NCBI RefSeq assembly: GCF_014323725.1
Contig: NZ_JABVED010000006.1
Span: forward strand, 186,001 to 250,000
DNA: 64,000 nt
Reading direction: 5' to 3'
Source: Actinokineospora xionganensis
Lineage (GTDB): Bacteria; Actinomycetota; Actinomycetes; Mycobacteriales; Pseudonocardiaceae
The notes under the pieces are model-generated. The model ran no database searches, had not been told where the DNA came from, and was given only the letters and a program-made list of their open reading frames with translations. Every line of letters starts with the position of its first letter. The first letter of the stretch is position 1. Of the stretch, positions 1 to 8,093 are shown in pieces. Position numbers and translations under genes: made by a program.

Positions 1-695
1 TACTCGAAGTCGACCTGCACCCGAAGCACCGCAAGATCTACCAAACCCACCTGCAACGCGAGCGCAGGCGGGTGCTCGGCCTGGTCGACGACATGAACAA
101 GAACCGGTTCACGATCCTGCGCTCGCTCACCCTGCTCCGCCAGCTGAGCCTGCACGCGGGACTTGTCGACGACGCCAACCAGGACCTCCCCTCCGCCAAG
201 ATCGACGCCCTGCTCGAACACCTGCGAGAGGTCGTCGACGGCGGCCACCGAGCGCTCGTATTCAGCCAGTTCACCGGGTTCCTCGACAAAGTGCGCGACA
301 GCCTGGACGCGGCCGGAGTCGAGTACTGCTACCTCGACGGCAAGACCCGCAACCGAGCCACCGTGCTGAAACGGTTCAAGGCCGGCTCGGTTCCGGTGTT
401 CCTGATCAGTCTCAAGGCAGGCGGATTCGGCCTGAACCTGACCGAGGCCGACTACTGCTTCCTACTGGACCCGTGGTGGAACCCGGCAACCGAAGCACAG
501 GCCGTCGACCGGACCCATCGCATCGGCCAGACCCGAAATGTCATGGTGTACCGGCTCATCGCGAAGGACACCATCGAAGAGAAGGTGATGGCCCTCAAGG
601 CCCGCAAGGCCGACCTGTTCACCAGCGTCATGGACGACGGCAACATGTTCGGCACTGGCTTGGACGTTGAGGACATCCGGGAACTCTTCGCATAG
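1..695 (+). CDS. SNF2-family DNA helicase/translocase, C-terminal part (5' end outside window)
   Basis: The reading frame is open from the window edge (codon phase starts at base 3), so only the last ~230 residues are present. They form the second RecA-like lobe of a SNF2/Rad54-type ATPase: an ALVFSQFTGFLD stretch (motif IV), a GLNLTEAD segment (motif V) and the QAVDRTHRIGQT arginine-finger motif VI, ending in the usual VMALKARKADLF tail. Such proteins translocate on double-stranded DNA using ATP. The stop is followed by 138 nt before the next gene, so it is the last gene of an upstream unit. Its neighbours are all defence genes, so a role in a phage-defence system is plausible, but the missing N-terminal part is needed to say which one. 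Confidence 0.85.
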   Translation, partial: LEVDLHPKHRKIYQTHLQRERRRVLGLVDDMNKNRFTILRSLTLLRQLSLHAGLVDDANQDLPSAKIDALLEHLREVVDGGHRALVFSQFTGFLDKVRDSLDAAGVEYCYLDGKTRNRATVLKRFKAGSVPVFLISLKAGGFGLNLTEADYCFLLDPWWNPATEAQAVDRTHRIGQTRNVMVYRLIAKDTIEEKVMALKARKADLFTSVMDDGNMFGTGLDVEDIRELFA

Positions 696-833
696 CCGGG
701 TCGCCGAGGAGTGAGATCGCCCTGCTGTGACACGCGCCCATTGGCGCCACGAGTGCGGAGAAAGGTAGATTGTCGTACGTATGTGACGAAATCGCGGTCG
801 TGGCAGCGGCCTCAGCGCCAGGAGGGACACGCG

Positions 834-2126
834 GTGCTGATCCGATTCGAAGTATCGAACTTCCGTTCAGTGCTCGAGCCCGTCGAGCTGTCGATGGTCG
901 CCGTGGACCGAGACCGGCCGGAGGCACGCCCGGCGCCCAACTTGGGGGAGAGCCTCCTGCCGGTGGCCGCCATCTTCGGCCCCAACGCGTCCGGCAAGTC
1001 CAACGTCATCGCCGCCATGAGCTGGCTGCAAACGGCGGTCCATGAATCGTTGCGTTTCTGGGACGACGAGATTCCGCTCGAGCCGTTCGCCTTCACCGAC
1101 GGCCCAAGCCTGCCCTCGGAATTCACCATCGAATCCATGGTGTCGAACGTGAGATTCGAGTACGTACTCCAACTTGATCGGCACGCGATCCACTACGAAG
1201 GATTGTTTCACTACCCGGAGAAGAAGCGGCGACGAGTCTTCGAACGCGAGGGCCGAGATTTTATCCTGCAACGGGGCCTCGGCAGCCTATCCGGCACCCG
1301 CGAACTCCTGACGCCACGCACCTTGGCGCTGTCCATCGCAAGACGATTCAACGAACCGGTGGTCTCGGATTTCGCCCGCACCCTTTTGTCCACTCAGACG
1401 CTCGGACAGAAGCCGCGCACACGCCGTTTCACGGGCCTTACAAACGTGAGTTCGACCCGTCGCTGGTTCGACGATTCCCCCGGCGGCGATCAGTCAGCAC
1501 TGTGGGAGCTGGAAGACCCACTCAGCCCTACCCGAGAAGATCGAGTCCAGGCACTGGCCTTGCTACGCATGGCCGATCTCGGAATTGATGATGTCGTATT
1601 CGACGAATATGAGGTCTCTTCGCCCGGAAGCGGCAGTGAGTCGGGGCGAACGCGTACACGGCGCAGAGTGCGCCTGGTCCACCGTACCGGCAGCGAGCGA
1701 GTGCCTTTCGATCTCGCTGCCGAATCGGAAGGCACCCGCACATGGTACGCACTCATCGGCCCTGTCCTGGCCGCACTCAAAGCTGGGTCGCTCGTGTTGT
1801 TCGACGAACTCGACGCAAGTCTGCATCCCACCTTGTCGATGCACTTGATTCGACTATTCCATGATCCGGCGACAAATCCCAAGAACGCACAGCTGATCTT
1901 CACGTCGCACGACACCAGCTTGCTCAACCATCTCAATCGCGACGAAGTCTGGCTGACCGAGAAAACCGAAAGTGGCGCCACTCGACTCGGCGCTTTGGCG
2001 GAATTCGCTGGTGAACGGGTCAGGAAATCACAAAACCTGGAGAAGGCATATTTGCATGGCCGATTCGGCGCGTTGCCGGAGATCGATCGCACTGAAATGC
2101 TCCGTGCTCTCGGTTTGATCGGCTGA
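834..2126 (+). CDS. RloA-like AAA/ABC-type ATPase (partner of RloB-like protein)
   Basis: This is a 430-aa ATPase of the OLD/AAA_21 type. Walker A is G49PNASGKS56. Walker B is LVLFDELD with D324-E325, followed by an IFTSHDTSLL H-loop. There is a long insert between the halves, as in single-chain OLD-like or Abi ATPases. The start chosen is GTG at 834, because AGGAGG lies at 820-825 with 8 nt spacing and the protein then begins MLIRFEVSNFRS, the usual family N-terminus; an in-frame upstream extension to 711 is not convincing. The stop is 4 nt before the RloB-like gene, so the two are translationally coupled. In the RloA/RloB and related AbiL-type pairs the ATPase is thought to sense infection and license a toprim/nuclease-like partner; that role is inferred here. 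The gene is visibly AT-richer than the backbone, consistent with transfer. Confidence 0.82.
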   Translation: MLIRFEVSNFRSVLEPVELSMVAVDRDRPEARPAPNLGESLLPVAAIFGPNASGKSNVIAAMSWLQTAVHESLRFWDDEIPLEPFAFTDGPSLPSEFTIESMVSNVRFEYVLQLDRHAIHYEGLFHYPEKKRRRVFEREGRDFILQRGLGSLSGTRELLTPRTLALSIARRFNEPVVSDFARTLLSTQTLGQKPRTRRFTGLTNVSSTRRWFDDSPGGDQSALWELEDPLSPTREDRVQALALLRMADLGIDDVVFDEYEVSSPGSGSESGRTRTRRRVRLVHRTGSERVPFDLAAESEGTRTWYALIGPVLAALKAGSLVLFDELDASLHPTLSMHLIRLFHDPATNPKNAQLIFTSHDTSLLNHLNRDEVWLTEKTESGATRLGALAEFAGERVRKSQNLEKAYLHGRFGALPEIDRTEMLRALGLIG

Positions 2127-2130
2127 CCGG

Positions 2131-2739
2131 ATGTCGCCGAGAAGGACACGAGCAAAAGATCTCAGGCGAAAGACCGCCAATCGGCAGGAACTGAAGACCA
2201 TCCTCGTCTTCTGCGAGGGCGAAGCGTCTGAGCCCGACTACATCAACGCGCTGAAACGGCTCCCCAACGTCCACGGCAGAACGTCGATCAACATCGAGAT
2301 CGACCCGAAGCAGGGAGTCCCGCTGACCCTCGTGCGGCGAGCGATCGAGCGCGCCGGCGACGACGAGATCGACGAGTGCTGGTGTGTGTTCGACGTCGAG
2401 TGGCCCAAGAACCACCCCAACCTCGACGAAGCGATACGGCTGGCCGACAAGCACGGCATCCGTCTCGCCATCTCCAACCCTTGCTTCGAGCTGTGGTTGA
2501 TCCTTCACTTCGAAGACCAAAGCGCTTTCATGAACACCCACGACGCCGAGCGGAGAAGCCGCAAACTGGATGGGCGCGCGGGCAAGCGGGTCGACGCGGA
2601 ACGGTACATGCGTCTTCGACAGGCGGCATCGCTGCGCGCGTCCGGACTATCTCAACGTCACCAGCGGGACCGGACTGACTTTCCCCACGACAACCCCTCC
2701 TCGACGATGTGCGACTTCCTCGCAGCGATCGAGCGCTGA
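2131..2739 (+). CDS. RloB-like putative nuclease (TOPRIM-like)
   Basis: A 202-aa protein matching the RloB-like family in its signature segments. They are C28EGE31 followed by E34PDY near the N-terminus, D88VE90 in a VFDVEWP strand, and a SNPCFELWLILHF block at about residues 115-127. The spaced Glu and D-x-E residues resemble a TOPRIM metal site, which is the basis for suggesting nuclease activity; this is family inference and not shown by the sequence alone. The ATG lies 4 nt after the upstream ATPase stop, with no strong Shine-Dalgarno of its own, which points to coupled translation and a two-protein module. Length is normal for the family. RloA/RloB pairs are often found beside restriction-modification genes, as here. 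Confidence 0.85.
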   Translation: MSPRRTRAKDLRRKTANRQELKTILVFCEGEASEPDYINALKRLPNVHGRTSINIEIDPKQGVPLTLVRRAIERAGDDEIDECWCVFDVEWPKNHPNLDEAIRLADKHGIRLAISNPCFELWLILHFEDQSAFMNTHDAERRSRKLDGRAGKRVDAERYMRLRQAASLRASGLSQRHQRDRTDFPHDNPSSTMCDFLAAIER

Positions 2740-2924
2740 GCACAGGCACAGAGCAGCTTTCCTTTCTGGAATATGAGCCCAGCTCGTACCAGTCGTTTAT
2801 GGCGGAAATCAGCCGAATCGCCCGGACGGTTACGGGCACGGTCACCGAGTGGAGCTACGCGCTGGTACTGCGGACCGTTACCGGTAGCCTGACGCGTAGT
2901 GATGATGACCGGGAGTGGGTTGCG

Positions 2925-5900
2925 ATGGACGTCTTCAAGCTGCACGAGCAGCTCATCGCCGACTATCAGGCGTTCACCTCGGGCTTCACCGAAATTCACG
3001 ACACTCGAATCCGAGATCATGTCAGCCGACGCCAGGACGCAGGCGATCAATGGCCCGATCCGTATCTGTCGCTGAACCCGAACTTCGCTTCGGGCGGAAC
3101 GATCACTGAGCTGGTCGACCACGGCGTTCTACACTCAGAGTGCGAGCGAATCTTCCGCATCGGCAAAGACGAGCCGGGTTCTGCGGGGTATCCGCTCACA
3201 CTGCATCAGCACCAACGAGACGCGATCGACGTCGCCCGCGGCGGACAGAGCTATGTCCTCACCACCGGCACCGGTTCCGGCAAGAGCCTGAGCTACATCG
3301 TTCCGATCGTCGACCACGTGGTCCGTCTCCGCGCGAGCGGCGCCTACCAGCCGGGCGTCAAGGCGATCATCGTGTATCCGATGAACGCCCTCGCCAACAG
3401 CCAGCGCAACGAGCTGGAAAAGTTCCTGGCGCATGGATTTCCGGACGGCCGCGGCCCAGTCACTTTCCGCCGCTACACCGGCCAGGACCGCGACGCCGAA
3501 CGCGCCGAGATCCTCAGCGACCCGCCCGACATCCTGCTGACCAACTACGTGATGCTCGAACTGGTTCTGACGCGCCCAAAGGAGCGAGAACGTCTGATCA
3601 CCGCTGCCCACGGGCTACGTTTCCTGGTTCTTGACGAGTTGCACACCTATCGTGGTCGCGCAGGCGCGGACGTCGGGATGTTGGTGCGCAGGCTCCGCGA
3701 CGCCTGTGCCGCCGACCAACTGCAATGTGTCGGCACCTCGGCGACGATGACCACCGAGGGATCGGACGCGGACCGCCGCCGAGTGGTCGCCGACGTCGCG
3801 ACGCGCCTGTTCGGTGTGCCGGTTTCCAGGGGCGCAGTCATCGGTGAGACCCTGCGCCGGGCGACTACGGGCGACCCAAACGACCGTGCCGCGATCTCCG
3901 CCCGGGTGCCGGGCGGGCCGCGGGCAGCCACCTACGATGACTTCACCGCCGACCCACTCGCGGCGTGGGTCGAGGCGACATTCGGTGTGACCGAGGAATC
4001 CGGGAAGCTTGTCCGCCCCCGGCAACCAACCACGTTGCCCATGGCCGCGGAACGACTCGCCGACCACACCGGTAGAAGCGCCGACGAGTGCCGTCTCGCC
4101 GTCGAGCAGACACTGCAGCTTGGCGCAAGCCTGACCGACCCGCAGACTCGCAGACCAGCCTTCGCCTTCCGTCTGCACCAGTTCCTGTCCAAAGGGGACA
4201 ATGCTTACCTGAGCGTCGAGACACCCGAGACCCGGTACATCACAACGCGATACCAGACTATCGTTCCGGATTCCGCCGCCGAGGGGCGGATTCTTCTGCC
4301 TGCCGCCTTCTGCCGCGAGTGTGGCCAGGAATACCTTGTCGTGCAGCGCACGGAGCAGGGCGGGGTCGCACGCTTCACCTCGCGGAGAGACGCCGACGCG
4401 GCCGGTGGCAGCGCCTCAACCGGCTATCTGTTCATCAGCTCGGACATCCCCTGGCCTGACGGAGTGGATGTCGCTATCAGCGAGCAGCGGCTTCCCGAGT
4501 CCTGGCTCGCAACGTCCGACGACGGATACGTCTCGATCGCGCCGCGCCGGGTTAAGAGCCTTCCTACGGTGATCTACCTCGATCCGACCGGCACACAGGT
4601 GGAACGCGGTGCCGGTGTACGAGCGGCGTTCATCCCCAGTCCGTTCACCTTCTGCCTGCGCTGCCGGGTGTCCTACGAGCAGATCCGCAGCAGTGATTTC
4701 GCCAAACTGGCGTCGCTGGCCGTCGAGGGTCGTAGCTCCGCGACATCGGTCCTCAGCGCGAGCATCGTCCGCAGCCTGCGCGATCAAGCAGAGGTGAGCC
4801 CAGAAGCACGCAAACTCCTGTCCTTCGCCGACAACCGTCAGGACGCGAGCCTGCAAGCCGGTCATTTCAACGACTTCATCCAGGTGACCCAGTTGCGGGG
4901 CGCGCTCTATCAGGCGATCAAGAATGAACCGTCCGGCGTGAGTCACGAGGTAATCGAGCAACGGGTAACCGATGCGCTCGGCCTGACGCTGGTGGACTTC
5001 GCCAAGAACCCAGAGGCTCGGTTCACCGCCGAGAAAAGGGCTTGGGAAGCGCTGCGCAGACTGGTCGGGTTTCGCCTCTACCAGGACCTCGAACGCGGCT
5101 GGCGCATCACGATGCCGAACCTTGAGCAAACCGGTCTGCTCAAAATCGACTACATCGATCTGCCGGAGATCGCAGCCGACGAAGACCTATGGGGCGACCG
5201 GCATTTCGCACTCCGCGACGACGTCGCCGAGCACCGGCTGGAACTCATGCGGATTCTACTCGACGAACTGCGTCGAGTGCTGGCGATCGACGTCGACTGC
5301 TTCACCGATCTGGGCTTTGAGCAACTGCAGAAACTTTCCGACCAGCACCTCAACGAGCCATGGGCACTGGCCGACCGGGAGACTCGGCCACAGACAGGCG
5401 TGGCGTTCGCCCGGACCGGCGGCAAAGGCGGTAAACGCGAACACCTCTATCTCAGCGGATACGGCGCCTATGGTCGCTACCTGTTGCGCCCGAATCAGTT
5501 CTCCCGCACAACTGACGCCCTGACCCGCGATGACGCTCAGAAGATAATCAGCGATCTGCTTCGGATCCTGGAGCGGTGCGGGCTTCTCACCATCGACCGC
5601 TTTCCCGACTCCGACGCCCCCGGCTACCAACTCAAGGCCTCGTCAATCGTGTGGCGTCCCGGCGACGGCAGCTCCGGAGCGGAGGACCGCTTGCGCCGGG
5701 AGGTCGCCGCGGAAACCGGCCCTCGGGTCAACCCGTTCTTCCTGCGGCTGTACTCCGATGTCGCCGCGACACTGTCCGGCCTGCGCGCCAAGGAGCACAC
5801 CGCCCAGGTCAACAGCGACGAGCGGATGAAACGTGAAGACGCCTTCCGCGCCGGTGACCTTCCGGTCCTGTTCTGCTCCCCGACGATGGAACTTGGCATC

Positions 5901-8093
5901 GACATCGCCAGCTTGAACGCCGTAGGGCTGCGCAATGTGCCACCCACGCCCGCGAACTACGCCCAGCGCGCGGGCCGGGCAGGTCGGTCGGGGCAGCCCG
6001 CCCTGGTGACGACGTATTGCGCCACCGGTAACGCGCATGACCAGTACTACTTCCGGCATCGCGATCAGATGGTCGGCGGCTCAGTCGCACCTCCCAAGCT
6101 CGACCTGGTCAACGAGGATCTCCTGCGGTCACATGTGCATGCGATGTGGCTTGCCGAGACGGAATTGGTGATGGACAAGTCCATTGCCAATGTCGTCGAC
6201 ACTGGCCGGGAGGGCTATCCGATCCACGATTCGGTGCGAAGTCACATCGACAATGTGATCGCCCGCGAGCGTGCGGAGCGGCGAGCGCGCCTGGTGTTGG
6301 CCGAGCTATCCGACGAGCTCGCCGAAACATCGTGGTGGCACGACGAGTGGGTGCGTCGAGTCGTCACGAGCGCACCCCATGTCTTCGACCAGGCCCTTGA
6401 GCGATGGCGGGAGCTGTACCGCGTCGCGCTGTCCGAGCAGCGTGAGCAGAACAGCATCGTCCTGGACCACTCGAGCGGCCACGACGCCCGCAACAAGGCA
6501 TCGCTGCGGCGACGGGAAGCGGAGAACCAGCTCAGGCTGCTGCGCAACGACGATACCGACTTCCAGACCGACTTCTATTCCTACCGGTATTTCGCTGCCG
6601 AGGGCTTCCTGCCCGGCTACTCCTTCCCACGGCTTCCGTTGCGCGCGTACGTGCCGGGGCGCCGGGGTGTTCCGCGTGATGCCGAATTCATCCACCGTCC
6701 CCGGTTCATCGCGATCAGTGAGTTCGGCCCTGGCGCTCTGATCTACCACGAGGGTTCGCGATACCAGGTCAACCAGGTGCAGTTGGGTCCGACCGAGGAT
6801 GGGCAAACCGGGTTGGACACCCGCGCTGCCCGTCGCTGTGAAGCGTGCGGCTATCTGCACGAGAATGAAATGGGCACGGACGTCTGTGAGTCCTGTGGGG
6901 CCCTGCTCCACCACACGATGTACCGACTGCTGCGCTTGCAGACGGTCAAGGCGGTGCGGCGCGAGCGGATCTCCTCCGACGAGGAGGAGCGCAGGCGCGG
7001 CGGGTTCGAACTGGTCACCTCCTACCGGTTCAACGATCATGGCTCTCGTCCTGGCAGGCTCGACGCCACGGCGACGGTCGATGGCACGCCGGTGTTGAGC
7101 GTCCGCTACGGCGATACCGCCACCGTGCGGGTCACGAACATGGGTCGTCGCAGACGCAAGCCCGGGGAAGACAACAACGGGTACTGGATCGACACCCAGA
7201 GCGGACACTGGCTTTCCGAGAGCAATGCCAGGGAGAACGCCCCGGATACCGACGAGCTAGGCGACGCGGCGAAGGTCTCCCGCAAGCAGAAGGTCATCCC
7301 CTATGTCGAGGACCGCCGCAACATCCTGATCACCCGTTTCGTCGACGGGCCGGTGGACGACGCGACCGCGCTGTCGTTCATGTATGCGTTGGAGCGCGGC
7401 ATCGAGGCCGAATTCCAACTGGAGGACAGCGAACTCGCCAGCGAACTACTGCCGGACGCCGACGACCTGGGCCGGACGCTGTTCGTGGAGAGCGCCGAAG
7501 GCGGCGCCGGCGTGCTCCGTCGGCTGGTGGAGGAGCCCGACGCGCTCGCCCGGGCAGCTCGGCGGGCGCTGCTCATCTGCCATTTCGACGAGCACGGCGT
7601 CGACCTGGGCGGCGTGATGGACGACACCGGCGAGCGCTGCGCCCGCGCCTGCTACGACTGTTTGCTCTCCTACGGCAACCAGGCCGCCCATCTGGAGATC
7701 GACCGGCACCGCACCCGTGATTTGCTACTGGCCTGCGCCGGGTCCAAGACTGACAAGTCGGGTGAGCGGAGGGACCCAGCCGAGCTGTGGGAGTCCGCCG
7801 TCGCCGCCGAGCCGCGCAAACCCGTCGCCGACCTGCTGGATTGGCTCCGAAACAACGACTATCGGTGCCCCGACGAGGTCTCCGGCTCCACGTCCGAGTC
7901 CGAACCCGACTTCGTCTATCGCACCGTGACGGGCCCCGTGGCCGTGTTCGTCCACAGCCAGGACGATGACATCGTAGATGATCTTCGGGATGCTGGCTGG
8001 GGTGTAATAGCAGTGCCGCGCGAGGCGACGTACTCACAGATCGTGACGAAGTATCCGAGTGTGTTCGGCGTGAGCCGGAAGGGAGACCGGTGA
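2925..8093 (+). CDS. Large DEAD/DEAH helicase with C-terminal DUF1998/MZB zinc domain (DruE-like, or fused DrmA-DrmB-like)
   Basis: A 1722-aa superfamily 2 helicase. Lobe 1 has Walker A G115TGSGKS121, D237ELH240 and a VGTSATM motif III. Lobe 2 carries ELGIDIASLNAVG and motif VI Q1014RAGRAGR. A zinc-ribbon-like C1305EAC...C1321ESC1324 follows. The C-terminus has C1572, C1576 and C1579 in an ARACYDCLLSYGN block typical of DUF1998 (MrfA zinc-binding) domains. Proteins of this layout include Druantia DruE and MrfA; in DISARM the same two parts are separate proteins, DrmA and DrmB. The start is ATG 2925, after GGGAG at 2911-2915; an upstream in-frame extension to 2709 overlaps the previous gene and looks non-coding. 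The stop overlaps the next start (GTGA), so it is the first gene of a five-gene operon. The 185 nt before it is the likely promoter region. Confidence 0.85.
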   Translation: MDVFKLHEQLIADYQAFTSGFTEIHDTRIRDHVSRRQDAGDQWPDPYLSLNPNFASGGTITELVDHGVLHSECERIFRIGKDEPGSAGYPLTLHQHQRDAIDVARGGQSYVLTTGTGSGKSLSYIVPIVDHVVRLRASGAYQPGVKAIIVYPMNALANSQRNELEKFLAHGFPDGRGPVTFRRYTGQDRDAERAEILSDPPDILLTNYVMLELVLTRPKERERLITAAHGLRFLVLDELHTYRGRAGADVGMLVRRLRDACAADQLQCVGTSATMTTEGSDADRRRVVADVATRLFGVPVSRGAVIGETLRRATTGDPNDRAAISARVPGGPRAATYDDFTADPLAAWVEATFGVTEESGKLVRPRQPTTLPMAAERLADHTGRSADECRLAVEQTLQLGASLTDPQTRRPAFAFRLHQFLSKGDNAYLSVETPETRYITTRYQTIVPDSAAEGRILLPAAFCRECGQEYLVVQRTEQGGVARFTSRRDADAAGGSASTGYLFISSDIPWPDGVDVAISEQRLPESWLATSDDGYVSIAPRRVKSLPTVIYLDPTGTQVERGAGVRAAFIPSPFTFCLRCRVSYEQIRSSDFAKLASLAVEGRSSATSVLSASIVRSLRDQAEVSPEARKLLSFADNRQDASLQAGHFNDFIQVTQLRGALYQAIKNEPSGVSHEVIEQRVTDALGLTLVDFAKNPEARFTAEKRAWEALRRLVGFRLYQDLERGWRITMPNLEQTGLLKIDYIDLPEIAADEDLWGDRHFALRDDVAEHRLELMRILLDELRRVLAIDVDCFTDLGFEQLQKLSDQHLNEPWALADRETRPQTGVAFARTGGKGGKREHLYLSGYGAYGRYLLRPNQFSRTTDALTRDDAQKIISDLLRILERCGLLTIDRFPDSDAPGYQLKASSIVWRPGDGSSGAEDRLRREVAAETGPRVNPFFLRLYSDVAATLSGLRAKEHTAQVNSDERMKREDAFRAGDLPVLFCSPTMELGIDIASLNAVGLRNVPPTPANYAQRAGRAGRSGQPALVTTYCATGNAHDQYYFRHRDQMVGGSVAPPKLDLVNEDLLRSHVHAMWLAETELVMDKSIANVVDTGREGYPIHDSVRSHIDNVIARERAERRARLVLAELSDELAETSWWHDEWVRRVVTSAPHVFDQALERWRELYRVALSEQREQNSIVLDHSSGHDARNKASLRRREAENQLRLLRNDDTDFQTDFYSYRYFAAEGFLPGYSFPRLPLRAYVPGRRGVPRDAEFIHRPRFIAISEFGPGALIYHEGSRYQVNQVQLGPTEDGQTGLDTRAARRCEACGYLHENEMGTDVCESCGALLHHTMYRLLRLQTVKAVRRERISSDEEERRRGGFELVTSYRFNDHGSRPGRLDATATVDGTPVLSVRYGDTATVRVTNMGRRRRKPGEDNNGYWIDTQSGHWLSESNARENAPDTDELGDAAKVSRKQKVIPYVEDRRNILITRFVDGPVDDATALSFMYALERGIEAEFQLEDSELASELLPDADDLGRTLFVESAEGGAGVLRRLVEEPDALARAARRALLICHFDEHGVDLGGVMDDTGERCARACYDCLLSYGNQAAHLEIDRHRTRDLLLACAGSKTDKSGERRDPAELWESAVAAEPRKPVADLLDWLRNNDYRCPDEVSGSTSESEPDFVYRTVTGPVAVFVHSQDDDIVDDLRDAGWGVIAVPREATYSQIVTKYPSVFGVSRKGDR

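Noticed and set aside
711-833. Upstream extension of the RloA-like gene to 711
   Set aside because: The AGGAGG box at 820-825 and the family-like N-terminus favour GTG 834; the extension is Arg/Cys-rich and overlaps the likely promoter.
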